Notes: a model not told the origin generated them from the letters alone. Counted from the stretch's first letter, positions 1 to 7,053 are shown. The stretch is 8,350 nucleotides of DNA from Alphaproteobacteria bacterium (GCA_018971405.1 JAGXAX010000054.1:1-8350), one strand, 5' to 3'. Numbers and translations are program-made.

Positions 1-230
1 GGCGTCCATGACGTGCCCCCGTCTGCCGTCGTGCTGAAGGTTCCCGCGCCGATGGTGATCGGGCTGTTGTCGGCGGGAATGTTGGCGGGGGTGATGCCGT
101 CGCCGGCGTAATAAGATACCTGCGTCGCCCGAACGCCGGAGACGTGCGGGTGCATGGAACGCCAGCTCATGACGCCGACGATGGCGGCAAGGCACAGGAC
201 GGATAGGATGTTGAAGCCCCTGTCACCCAT
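1..230 (-). CDS. Unrecognised membrane-anchored or secreted protein, 5' part only
   Basis: The frame starts at ATG 230-228 and stays open for 76 codons to the window edge, so the C-terminus is missing. The N-terminus reads MGDRGFNILSVLCLAAIVGV: a charged start, then a hydrophobic run at about residues 7-22. This suits a signal anchor or an uncleaved signal peptide. The following segment (about residues 23-76) is polar and rich in Gly, Thr, Ser and Pro, as expected for a periplasmic or extracellular domain. No family is recognised. The gene lies 9 bp after the stop of the AI-2E family gene on the same strand, so the two are probably co-transcribed. I see no clear Shine-Dalgarno sequence. An ATG overlapping the upstream stop (243-241) opens only a six-codon frame, so ATG 230 is preferred. 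The frame is judged real from its continuity, its signal-like N-terminus and the operon spacing. Confidence 0.6.
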   Translation of the reverse strand, partial: MGDRGFNILSVLCLAAIVGVMSWRSMHPHVSGVRATQVSYYAGDGITPANIPADNSPITIGAGTFSTTADGGTSWT

Positions 231-239
231 GGGTGGCGC

Positions 240-1370
240 TCATCGCGCGCCCCTGTGCGGGGGCGATTTGCTGGCGCTGCTCCAGTCCATGATCAGGCTG
301 TAGGCGATGGCTAGCATGGTGGGGCCGATGAAGACGCCGATGAAGCCGAAGGCCATGATCCCGCCCATGACGCCGAGGAGGATCAGCAAAATCGGCATGT
401 CGTCGCCGCGCTTGATGAACCGCTTGATGAAGTACGGCTTGAGGAAGTTGTCGACCGAACTGATGACGAACGTCCCCCAGGCGATCATGAAGAGACACCA
501 TGCGGCGTGCCCCTGCGCGTAAAGCCACATCGCCGCCGGAATCCAGATCAGCGGCACCCCCATCGGGATGAAGGAGAGAAAGAACGTCAGCAGGCCGAGG
601 AACGTGGCTCCGGGAACGCCGGAGATCCACAGGCCGAAGGCGGCCAGCGCGCCCTGCAGCAGCGCGGTGCCGAGAATGCCGTACACGACGCCGATCAGCG
701 TGCTTTTGGTGACGTCGAGGATGCGCTCGCCGCGCGCGCCGGCGAAGCGCTTGATCAGGTTGTCGGTCCGCACGGCCACGCGCGTGCCGTAGCGGAACAG
801 GAAATACGAGATGAGGACGCCCAGCGTGACGTCGAGCAGGCCGCGGCCGATCATTCCGCCGAGATGGATGAGCTTTTGCGAGGTGGGCGCGGCGTATTCC
901 TGCAGGTCGGAGCTGAGGCGCGCGGTGTCGGCGGAGAAGAACGTCCAGCCCTTTTCCAGCCAGTGGCCGACATAGGCGATGCCGCCCAGCATCTTCGCCG
1001 TGTCCGACGTGTTGTTGTTCAGGATATGCTGCAGGGCGTCGTATATCTTCGTGAAGCTGTCGGCGAGGCTGGTGCCGATGATGATCAGCGGGAAGATGAA
1101 GCAGCAGGCGAGGAAGAGCGTCATCAAGGTCGCGCTCAGCGCCGTGCGGCTGTGCAGCCTGCGGTTCAGCCAGGTGAAGGCGGGCCACGTGGCGAGCGTG
1201 AAGATGGCCGCGAGCAGCAGCGCGGGAACGAACGGCGCGATGACGATCAGGCAGCCGATGATGATGATCGTGAAGCCCGATACGCCCGCGATCAGCTGGT
1301 AAATCTGGTTCTGGTCCTTGAAGTCGATCATTGAATGAAGATGTTTCCGCATCGTTTGCCCGAAGGACAA
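240..1370 (-). CDS. AI-2E family transporter (PerM/YdiK/TqsA-type membrane protein)
   Basis: This 376-residue polytopic inner-membrane protein has the usual length of the AI-2E transporter family. Hydrophobic segments lie at about residues 25-60 (a double span), 77-101, 176-193, 223-248, 254-282, 288-303 and 326-361. The soluble stretch at about 103-170 is typical between the second and third pairs of spans. The family's C-terminal signature is clear: DNFLKPYFI at 307-315, then the Gly-rich GVMGGIMAFGFIGVFIGPT at 333-351. Family members include TqsA (autoinducer-2 export) and others linked to Na+/H+ exchange, so the substrate cannot be read from sequence. The start chosen is TTG at 1370, because AAGGTG lies five bases upstream. 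ATG 1352 (residue 7) is the alternative and has no good ribosome-binding site. The gene is divergent from the amino acid permease and probably heads an operon with the gene at 1-230. Confidence 0.92.
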   Translation of the reverse strand: MSFGQTMRKHLHSMIDFKDQNQIYQLIAGVSGFTIIIIGCLIVIAPFVPALLLAAIFTLATWPAFTWLNRRLHSRTALSATLMTLFLACCFIFPLIIIGTSLADSFTKIYDALQHILNNNTSDTAKMLGGIAYVGHWLEKGWTFFSADTARLSSDLQEYAAPTSQKLIHLGGMIGRGLLDVTLGVLISYFLFRYGTRVAVRTDNLIKRFAGARGERILDVTKSTLIGVVYGILGTALLQGALAAFGLWISGVPGATFLGLLTFFLSFIPMGVPLIWIPAAMWLYAQGHAAWCLFMIAWGTFVISSVDNFLKPYFIKRFIKRGDDMPILLILLGVMGGIMAFGFIGVFIGPTMLAIAYSLIMDWSSASKSPPHRGAR

Positions 1371-1375
1371 TATAG

Positions 1376-1381
1376 CACCTT
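1376..1381 (-). promoter_or_regulatory. Ribosome-binding site favouring the TTG start at 1370
   Basis: On the minus strand AAGGTG lies five bases before TTG 1370-1368. The downstream in-frame ATG codons at 1352 and 1331 have no comparable purine-rich motif at the right distance, so this site decides the start. A possible -10 (TAGAAT, plus-strand 1399-1404) for the same gene overlaps the -10 of the divergent permease promoter, but I see no good -35 for it. Confidence 0.4.
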
Positions 1382-1408
1382 TCTATCCGCGAGGCACTAT
1401 TCTATAAT
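1380..1408 (+). promoter_or_regulatory. Sigma-70-like promoter of the amino acid permease gene
   Basis: A perfect -10 hexamer TATAAT lies at 1403-1408. Seventeen bases upstream is a poor -35, TTTCTA at 1380-1385 (three of six consensus positions). Transcription would start near 1415, giving a leader of about 25 bases. The leader carries the Shine-Dalgarno sequence GAGGGG at 1425-1430, nine bases before the ATG. The -10 lies in a partly symmetric AT-rich core (TATTCTATAATG) inside the 69-bp divergent region, so the two genes' promoters may overlap and compete. That last point is inference. Confidence 0.5.
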
Positions 1409-1439
1409 GTCTCCGGTAACATAAGAGGGGATTGGCGCC

Positions 1440-2945
1440 ATGAGCCTGATGCAGCAACTGACCCGCAAGAAGTTTCCGTCCGACCTCGTCACGCAAAACC
1501 TGACGAAATGCCTGACGGCATGGGATCTTGGCCTGATGGGCGTCGGGGCGATCATCGGCACGGGGATTTTCGTCCTGACCGGCATCGCGGCGGCGACGCA
1601 GGCGGGACCGGCGGTCATCGTTTCCTTCATCCTGTCGGGGATTGCCTGCGGTTTTGCGGCGCTCTCTTATGCGGAGCTGTCGGCGAGCGTTGGCGGCAGC
1701 GGCAGCGCTTATGGTTATTCTTATGCGGCGTTCGGCGAGTTCATCGCCTGGATCATAGGCTGGGATCTGATCCTCGAATATGCGGTGAGCGTCGAGGCGG
1801 TTGCCAATGGCTGGGCGGGCTATGTCAAAGACGCCTTGACGGCGATGGGCGTCGGCCTGCCACACGAGTTCACCAAAGGGCCGCTGGTTCTCGTGCACGC
1901 GGACGGCATGACGGCCGCGCAGAAGCTTCTGCCGGCCAATGCGTGCAGCTTTACGTTTTTGCACGATTGCTACCACGCCACCGGCGACATCATGAACCTG
2001 CCTGCCGTGCTGGTCATTCTGGCCCTGATGGGCCTGCTGGTCGCGGGAGTGAAGGAAAGCGTGCGCTTTAACGCGGCGATGGTGTTCATCAAGCTTCTGA
2101 CGATTGCCGTGTTTATTTGCGTGGCGCTGTTTCATGTCGATTTTGCGAACTGGAAGAACTTCATGCCGTTCGGCTGGTATGGCGTCAGCGCCGATGGCGA
2201 AACGCACGGCGTTCTCGCCGGCGCGTCGATGGTGTTTTTCGCTTATGTCGGGTTCGATGCCGTTTCCACCGCCGTCGGGGAGGCCAAAAACCCGCGGCGC
2301 GACGTGCCGATCGGCATTCTGGGGTCGCTGCTTTTTTGCACCGTCATTTACATCGTCGTATCGGGGCTGCTGACGCTGGTCGTGCCTTATACGGCGCTGA
2401 ACGTTTCATCGCCCGTGGCGCACGCGCTGCAGCTGGCCGGCGTGAACTGGGCTTCCGCGCTGGTGGCGACCGGGGTCATCATCGGCCTGACGACCGTCAT
2501 GCTGGTGCTTTACTACGGCCTGACGCGCATCCTGATGTCGATGGCGGGCGACGGGCTTTTGCCGAGGTTCTTCTCTGCCGTGAACGGAAAAACCCATACG
2601 CCTGTCAAAAATACGGTTCTTTGCGGCATCGTCATGGCGGCCATGGCGGGGGTCATTCCGCTCGACGTGCTGGCCGATCTGGTGAATATCGGCACGCTCG
2701 CGGCCTTCGTGCTGGTCTGCGCGGGCGTGATCGTCCTGCGCAAGACCAGGCCGGACATGCCGCGCCCGTTCAGGATGCCGTTTGGGCCCTTTCTGCCGCT
2801 GATGGGCATTCTTTCCTGCGGCGCGCTGATTTTCTTCCTGCCGCTGATCACCCAGTTGCGTTTCGTCGTCTGGCTGGCCGTCGGCCTGCTGATTTATTTC
2901 CTGTATTCGGGGAAAAACAGCAGTCTGGCCGCGGAACCCCGCTGA
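1440..2945 (+). CDS. APC-superfamily amino acid permease (CAT/YfnA-like)
   Basis: This 501-residue inner-membrane protein should import amino acids by proton- or Na+-coupled symport. It resembles the cationic amino acid transporter (CAT) branch that includes Bacillus YfnA/YhdG. The TM1 substrate-binding motif GAIIGTGIF is at residues 36-44. The TM6 segment FFAYVGFDAVSTAVGEAKNP is at 266-285, followed by RRDVP as in the family. About 12 hydrophobic spans can be drawn, and the C-terminal LIYFLYSGKNS (484-494) is family-typical. The loop between TM3 and TM4 (about 130-185) is longer than I recall for YfnA and holds two cysteines, C169 and C177. The start is ATG 1440, supported by GAGGGG nine bases upstream and by the consensus -10. 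No transport partner is adjacent, so it is probably monocistronic. The exact amino acid specificity cannot be read from sequence. Confidence 0.93.
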   Translation: MSLMQQLTRKKFPSDLVTQNLTKCLTAWDLGLMGVGAIIGTGIFVLTGIAAATQAGPAVIVSFILSGIACGFAALSYAELSASVGGSGSAYGYSYAAFGEFIAWIIGWDLILEYAVSVEAVANGWAGYVKDALTAMGVGLPHEFTKGPLVLVHADGMTAAQKLLPANACSFTFLHDCYHATGDIMNLPAVLVILALMGLLVAGVKESVRFNAAMVFIKLLTIAVFICVALFHVDFANWKNFMPFGWYGVSADGETHGVLAGASMVFFAYVGFDAVSTAVGEAKNPRRDVPIGILGSLLFCTVIYIVVSGLLTLVVPYTALNVSSPVAHALQLAGVNWASALVATGVIIGLTTVMLVLYYGLTRILMSMAGDGLLPRFFSAVNGKTHTPVKNTVLCGIVMAAMAGVIPLDVLADLVNIGTLAAFVLVCAGVIVLRKTRPDMPRPFRMPFGPFLPLMGILSCGALIFFLPLITQLRFVVWLAVGLLIYFLYSGKNSSLAAEPR

Positions 2946-3011
2946 AAACGGAAAAAATTTAGGCCGTATTGCGCCCTTTTTTAAGCAGGCGTTAACGGGA
3001 ATGGAGCGACA

Positions 3012-3518
3012 ATGTCTTGTAGGCGACAGGTAAAGCGAGGACGCATGGGGCGGCGCATTGTCATTCTGGCGATGTTTTTGGCGGTATTGACGGTCGTGGG
3101 CTTCGCTCCGGCCGCTTATGCAGCCGGAGACACCATGGGCGGAAAGGCGATGTCCGGTGCACAGGAAACAGGGCCGAACGGCCAGCATCCGGAATATCAA
3201 TATGTGGAATTGTCCCCCGTGATCCTGCCGATCATTACGGCGCAGGGGCTGACGCAGCAAGTCAGTCTGAAGGTGCAGCTTGAAGTCTTCTGGGGCAATA
3301 AGGACAAGGTCTCCACCTATGAGCCGCGCCTGATTGACGCCTATTTGCAGGACCTTTATGGCGCGCTCAGCGCCGGCAGCGGCCTTTTGAAAAACAGTTT
3401 CGTCAATATTGTGGCCGTCAAGCAGCGCCTGACCGTCGATACGGACAAGGTTTTGGGCAAGGACAAAGACAAGGTGCATGACGTTTTGCTGGAAGTGCTC
3501 CAGCAAAGGCCGCTGTAA
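3012..3518 (+). CDS. FliL-like exported protein, outside any flagellar cluster
   Basis: This is a 168-residue protein if started at ATG 3012 (GGAG at 3003-3006, five bases upstream). Starting at ATG 3045 (GAGG four bases upstream) gives 157 residues and a more compact signal peptide. The N-terminus has basic residues, a hydrophobic core (about 15-31) and a likely signal peptidase site AYA|AG after residue 37. The mature part (about 62-168) matches the FliL-like pattern: YVELSPVILPI (64-74), a middle strand VSLKVQLEVF (84-93), PRLIDAYLQDLYG (105-117), then a C-terminal VHDVLLEVLQQRPL (155-168). Classical FliL is a single-span inner-membrane protein at the flagellar stator. This one looks cleaved and periplasmic, and no flagellar gene is adjacent, so a motility role is uncertain. 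Its stop is 1 bp from the convergent recG stop. The 66-bp gap before it shows no convincing promoter or terminator. Confidence 0.75.
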   Translation: MSCRRQVKRGRMGRRIVILAMFLAVLTVVGFAPAAYAAGDTMGGKAMSGAQETGPNGQHPEYQYVELSPVILPIITAQGLTQQVSLKVQLEVFWGNKDKVSTYEPRLIDAYLQDLYGALSAGSGLLKNSFVNIVAVKQRLTVDTDKVLGKDKDKVHDVLLEVLQQRPL

Positions 3519-3519
3519 T

Positions 3520-5604
3520 CTATCCCGATCTCAAGTATTTTATGGCCATGTCGCGCTCGAACAGGTAGAGCAGCGTGCGCAAGGCTGTGCCGCGTTCCGA
3601 GAGCAGGTGAGGGTCGCGGTCGAGGATGAGGCGCGCGTCGTCGAAGGCGGTCTTGATCAGCTCGCCGTGGAACTCCGGATGGGCGAGGCGGAATTCCGGC
3701 AGGCCGCTCTGTTTCGTGCCGAGCACTTCGCCCGCGCCGCGCAGTTTCAAATCTTCTTCCGCGATGATAAAGCCGTCTTCCGTGTCGCGGATGGTGGCGA
3801 GGCGCTTTTTCGCGATCTCGCCGCATTTCGGATTGTAAAGCAGGATGCAGGTGGATTTCTCCGCCCCGCGGCCGATGCGTCCGCGCAGCTGGTGGAGTTG
3901 CGCGAGGCCGAAGCGCTCTGCGTGCTCGATCACCATCACGGTCGCTTCCGGCACGTCGACGCCGACTTCGATGACGGTCGTGGAGACAAGAATATCCAGA
4001 TCGCCGCTTGCGAAAGCGGCCATGACGGCGTCTTTTTCCTGCGGCTTCATGCGCCCGTGCAAGAGGCCGGCGCGGTCACCGAAATACTGCTGCATAAGAG
4101 CGTATCTTTCCTCGGCGGCGGCGAGGTCGAGCTTTTCCGATTCCTCCACCAGCGGGCAGACCCAGTAGACGCGGGCTTTTTCTTCGACCTTGCGTTTCAG
4201 CGCCTCTATCACCTCGGCGATGCGTTCGTTGGAGACAAGCCGCGTGTCGATCGGCTGGCGACCGGCCGGTTTTTCGGTAAGGCGGCTGACGTCCATGTCG
4301 CCGTAGACCGTCAGCGTGAGCGTGCGCGGGATCGGGGTCGCCGTCATGACGAGGATGTCGCAATGTTCGCCCTTTTCGGAGAGTTTCAGGCGCTGGTGCA
4401 CGCCGAAGCGGTGCTGCTCGTCGATGATGACAAGCGCGAGGTCTTTGAAAACAACGTCTTCCTGAAAGAGCGCGTGCGTGCCGACGATGATGTGCGCTTC
4501 GCCGCTGGCGATCATGGCGAGGATGCTGTCGCGGTTTTTTCCCTTGTCGCGCCCCGTGAGCGTGACGACGTTCAACCCCGCGCGGGCGGCGTATTGCGAA
4601 ATGTTTTTCTCGTGCTGGCGGGCGAGAAGCTCGGTCGGCGCCATAATCACGCCCTGACCGCCCGCGCCGATGGCATGGACAAGCGCCATAAATCCCACCG
4701 CTGTTTTGCCGCTGCCGACGTCGCCCTGCAACAGCCGCAGCATGCGCGTGGGCTGGCGCATGTCGTTTTTGATTTCCTCGACCGCGTGTTTTTGCGAGGC
4801 GGTCAATTCGAATGGCAGGGCGGAAAGGGCTTTTTGGTCGAGTTCCACGCTGCCCTTCAGCGTCCGGCCTTTCATTTTCTTTTCCTGCTGGCGCATCAGC
4901 GCGATGGTGAGTTGGTTGGCGAGCAGTTCGTCGTAAGCAAGGCGCGCGCGCGCCGGATGGTGTGGGGAGAGATCGGCTTCGTCCTGCGGATTATGCGCCC
5001 GATGCAGCGCCTTGTGCCAGCGCGGCCAGCTTTGCCGCTTGAGATAGGCCGCGTCCTGCCATTCGTCAAGTTCGGGTATGCGCGCCAATGCGCCGCGCAT
5101 GATCCTGAGCGAGACTTTATGCGTGAGGCCGGCCGTGAGGGGATATACCGGCTCGACCGTTTCGACGCTCGCGCGTTCGTTGATAAAGGCGATGACGTCC
5201 GGATGCGGCATTTGCAGAGTGTGCTGGTAAAGCTCGATCTTGCCGCTGACGATGCGCTGCGATTGGGGCGGAAGCTGCTGCGCGAGCCAGTCTCCTCTGG
5301 CGTTGAAAAAGATCAGATCGACCGTACCGGTTCCATCGTGGCAGCGTACGCGATAGGGCAGACCGCGGCGCGACGGTGCGATGTGTTCGTCCACGGTCAC
5401 GGTCAGCGTCGCCACGCGTCCGGACTGCGCCTCCGCTATTTTGGGCGCATAGCGGCGGTCGATCACGCCGGTCGGCAGCAGCCAGAAAAGATCGACAATG
5501 CGCGCGCCCGCCACTTTCTCGAACAGCGTCGTCAGCCGCGGGCCGACGCCGGAGATCGCCTTGGTCGACTGGAACAGCGGATCGAGGGCAAAGGGGCGCG
5601 GCAC
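3520..5604 (-). CDS. recG: ATP-dependent DNA helicase RecG
   Basis: RecG is a cytoplasmic superfamily 2 translocase that remodels stalled replication forks and branch-migrates Holliday junctions. The 694-residue length is normal. The N-terminal helical region carries a helix-hairpin-helix-like ISGVGPRL (17-24), followed by an OB-fold wedge domain (about 60-145). Helicase motifs run in order: TASQKHAV (268-275), Walker A GDVGSGKT (294-301), APTELLARQH (322-331), DEQH (395-398), TATPIPRT (421-428), STTVIEVGVDVP (541-552) and the arginine-finger motif QLRGRIGRG (572-580). The RecG-specific TRG region follows (about 601-634, with RLATIRDTEDGF and LRGAGEVLGTKQSG). All catalytic residues look intact. 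The start is GTG 5604, chosen because AAGGA lies six bases upstream. It is divergent from sdhE across 43 bp and convergent with the FliL-like gene across 1 bp. A neighbouring mfd, common beside recG/sdhE in this class, is absent. Confidence 0.98.
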   Translation of the reverse strand: MPRPFALDPLFQSTKAISGVGPRLTTLFEKVAGARIVDLFWLLPTGVIDRRYAPKIAEAQSGRVATLTVTVDEHIAPSRRGLPYRVRCHDGTGTVDLIFFNARGDWLAQQLPPQSQRIVSGKIELYQHTLQMPHPDVIAFINERASVETVEPVYPLTAGLTHKVSLRIMRGALARIPELDEWQDAAYLKRQSWPRWHKALHRAHNPQDEADLSPHHPARARLAYDELLANQLTIALMRQQEKKMKGRTLKGSVELDQKALSALPFELTASQKHAVEEIKNDMRQPTRMLRLLQGDVGSGKTAVGFMALVHAIGAGGQGVIMAPTELLARQHEKNISQYAARAGLNVVTLTGRDKGKNRDSILAMIASGEAHIIVGTHALFQEDVVFKDLALVIIDEQHRFGVHQRLKLSEKGEHCDILVMTATPIPRTLTLTVYGDMDVSRLTEKPAGRQPIDTRLVSNERIAEVIEALKRKVEEKARVYWVCPLVEESEKLDLAAAEERYALMQQYFGDRAGLLHGRMKPQEKDAVMAAFASGDLDILVSTTVIEVGVDVPEATVMVIEHAERFGLAQLHQLRGRIGRGAEKSTCILLYNPKCGEIAKKRLATIRDTEDGFIIAEEDLKLRGAGEVLGTKQSGLPEFRLAHPEFHGELIKTAFDDARLILDRDPHLLSERGTALRTLLYLFERDMAIKYLRSG

Positions 5605-5647
5605 TGATTTTCCTTGCTGAATTTCGCGGTTACTTTATGGTTCAAAT

Positions 5648-5926
5648 ATGCCTGAAGAAACACCCGAGGACAACTTATCCATAAATAGAAAGCGGCTGAT
5701 TTTCCGCAGTTGGCACCGCGGCACGCGCGAGATGGACCTGCTGCTCGGGCGCTTTGCCGAGGCGCATGTGCTACGGTTCGGCGCCGCGCAGGCGGCGGGT
5801 TACGAGCGGCTGCTCAACAACAGTGATCCGGATATTTACAACTGGATCACCGGGCAGGAGCCTGTTCCGCCGTCGGAAGACGGGGAGGTTACAGCGCTGC
5901 TGCTGAATTTTTTTAAAGCGACATAA
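5648..5926 (+). CDS. sdhE: Succinate dehydrogenase assembly factor SdhE (Sdh5/DUF339 family)
   Basis: SdhE is a small cytoplasmic protein that promotes covalent attachment of FAD to the flavoprotein subunit SdhA of succinate dehydrogenase. The 92-residue length is normal. The conserved RGxxE motif that contacts SdhA is present as RGTRE at residues 24-28, within RSWHRGTREMDLLLGRF. The C-terminal helical part includes YERLLNNSDPDIYNWI (52-67), as is typical. The start is ATG 5648, the only in-frame start near the family's N-terminus. No Shine-Dalgarno sequence is visible before it. An ATG at 5637 in another frame stops after 16 codons. The 43-bp gap shared with recG shows no strong promoter on either strand. 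The recG-sdhE divergent arrangement is common in alphaproteobacteria and supports the call. Confidence 0.93.
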   Translation: MPEETPEDNLSINRKRLIFRSWHRGTREMDLLLGRFAEAHVLRFGAAQAAGYERLLNNSDPDIYNWITGQEPVPPSEDGEVTALLLNFFKAT

Positions 5927-5967
5927 CGCCGCGCCGTTCCTTAACTTTTTGTAAAGCATGCCCGGTC

Positions 5968-5973
5968 TACAAT
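5968..5973 (+). promoter_or_regulatory. Candidate -10 box upstream of cobS
   Basis: TACAAT matches five of six -10 consensus positions and lies 16 bases before the GTG start of cobS. The T-rich run at 5945-5950 is at -35 spacing but is a poor match to TTGACA. If used, it gives a very short leader of about 10 bases and separates cobS transcription from sdhE. The 63-bp gap between sdhE and cobS contains no terminator-like hairpin that I can see. Confidence 0.3.
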
Positions 5974-5989
5974 ATGCGCAGCGCGGGGT

Positions 5990-7051
5990 GTGTGCATGAT
6001 CAAGCTGGAAGAAGAGGACAACAAGCCGGATCTGGAGCCGATGGAAGCTTCGTTCGACATGACGAAGCTGAAATCGAGCACGCAGAAATATTCCTCCATC
6101 CCCGACACGACCTACAGCGTGCGCGCGCTTTTCGGCATCGACAGCGACTGGCAGGTGCCGGGCTTCGAGAAGGCGCATCCGGCTGTGCCGCCCGTCGACC
6201 CTTCGTACCAGTTTGACCCCGATACGACGCTGGCGATCCTCTCCGGCTTCGCGCATGACGCGCGCGTGATGGTACAGGGCTATCACGGCGCGGGCAAGTC
6301 GACGCATATCGAACAGGTCGCCGCGCGCCTCAAATGGCCGACGGTGCGCATCAACCTCGATGGGCAGGTTTCGCGCGACGATTTTTTCGGCCGCGAGGTC
6401 AACGTCGTCAAGGAAGGCAAGGAGATGACCGAGTTCAAGGAAGGCCTGCTGCTCTGGGCGATGAAAAACGCCACCGCGCTGATCTTCGATGAATACGACG
6501 CCGCCCCGCCGGAAGTGATGATGGCGATCCAGCGCATGCTGGAAGCCGATGGACGCCTTGTGCTGGCCGATCAGAACCTCGTTATCCGTCCGCACCCCGC
6601 CTTCCGCCTCTTTTCCACCGGCAACACGCTGGGCTTGGCCAACGACAACGCCGCTGCCGGCTATTCCGGCGTCAGGCGCATCAACCAAGCGCAGCTTGAC
6701 CGCTGGACGATCCTTGCCACGCTGAACTACCTGCCGCCGGAAGCGGAGCAGAAAATCCTGCTCGCCAAATATCCGGAGATGGACAACGCCGGGGGCCGCG
6801 CCGAGATCGCCGCCATGATCCGGCTCGCCAACCTGACGCGGCAGGGCTGTATCAAGGGCGAACTCACGACGCTGATGTCGCCGCGCACGATCATCAACTG
6901 GATCAAGAACAAGCAGATCTTCAACGATCGCCGCCGCGCCTTTTGCCTGACCTTCCTCAACAAATGCTTCGTGCGCGAGCGCGAGAAGATCGCGCTCTAT
7001 TACCGCCAGTGTTTCGGCGAGGACCTCCAGCAGCAGGAACTGTCGGGATAA
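5990..7051 (+). CDS. cobS: CobS-like AAA+ ATPase (cobaltochelatase small-subunit family)
   Basis: CobS is the MoxR-like AAA+ subunit that, with CobT, powers cobalt insertion by CobN in aerobic cobalamin synthesis. This 353-residue protein shows VRALFGIDSDWQVPG (44-58), Walker A GYHGAGKST (97-105), HIEQVAARLKWP (106-117), Walker B ALIFDEYDA (163-171), IQRMLE (180-185), RPHPAFRLFSTGNT (200-213), INQAQLDRW (231-239) and MSPRTIINW (296-304). The ATPase core looks intact. Two features differ from textbook CobS as I recall it. The N-terminus is about 20 residues longer and acidic. The loop after GNT reads LGLANDNAAAGYSGVRR instead of the usual VGLGDTTGLYHGTQQ. The usual partner cobT is not downstream: the next gene is convergent, 2 bp away. 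It may be true CobS with its partners elsewhere, or a paralogous ATPase with another client. GTG 5990 (GGGG just upstream) or ATG 5996 could start it. Confidence 0.88.
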   Translation: MCMIKLEEEDNKPDLEPMEASFDMTKLKSSTQKYSSIPDTTYSVRALFGIDSDWQVPGFEKAHPAVPPVDPSYQFDPDTTLAILSGFAHDARVMVQGYHGAGKSTHIEQVAARLKWPTVRINLDGQVSRDDFFGREVNVVKEGKEMTEFKEGLLLWAMKNATALIFDEYDAAPPEVMMAIQRMLEADGRLVLADQNLVIRPHPAFRLFSTGNTLGLANDNAAAGYSGVRRINQAQLDRWTILATLNYLPPEAEQKILLAKYPEMDNAGGRAEIAAMIRLANLTRQGCIKGELTTLMSPRTIINWIKNKQIFNDRRRAFCLTFLNKCFVREREKIALYYRQCFGEDLQQQELSG

Positions 7052-7053
7052 GA

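Noticed and set aside
507..1334. A 275-codon plus-strand frame across the AI-2E family gene
   Set aside because: It is antisense to a protein with clear membrane spans and family motifs. The product is charged low-complexity Arg/Glu/Asp/Ala sequence with no family match.
2955..2982. A-run, GGC...GCC and T-run after the permease as an intrinsic terminator
   Set aside because: The possible GC stem is only three pairs with unmatched bases between it and the A/T runs, too weak to call.
2969..2997. TTGCGC and TTAACG with 17-bp spacing as a promoter for the FliL-like gene
   Set aside because: The -10 match is poor and the spacing alone could occur by chance.
3478..5607. A 709-codon open frame on the plus strand running through nearly all of recG
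   Set aside because: It is antisense to a fully intact RecG with every helicase motif. Its product is Arg/Asp/Ala/His-rich with no recognisable domain, as expected of an antisense shadow in GC-rich DNA.
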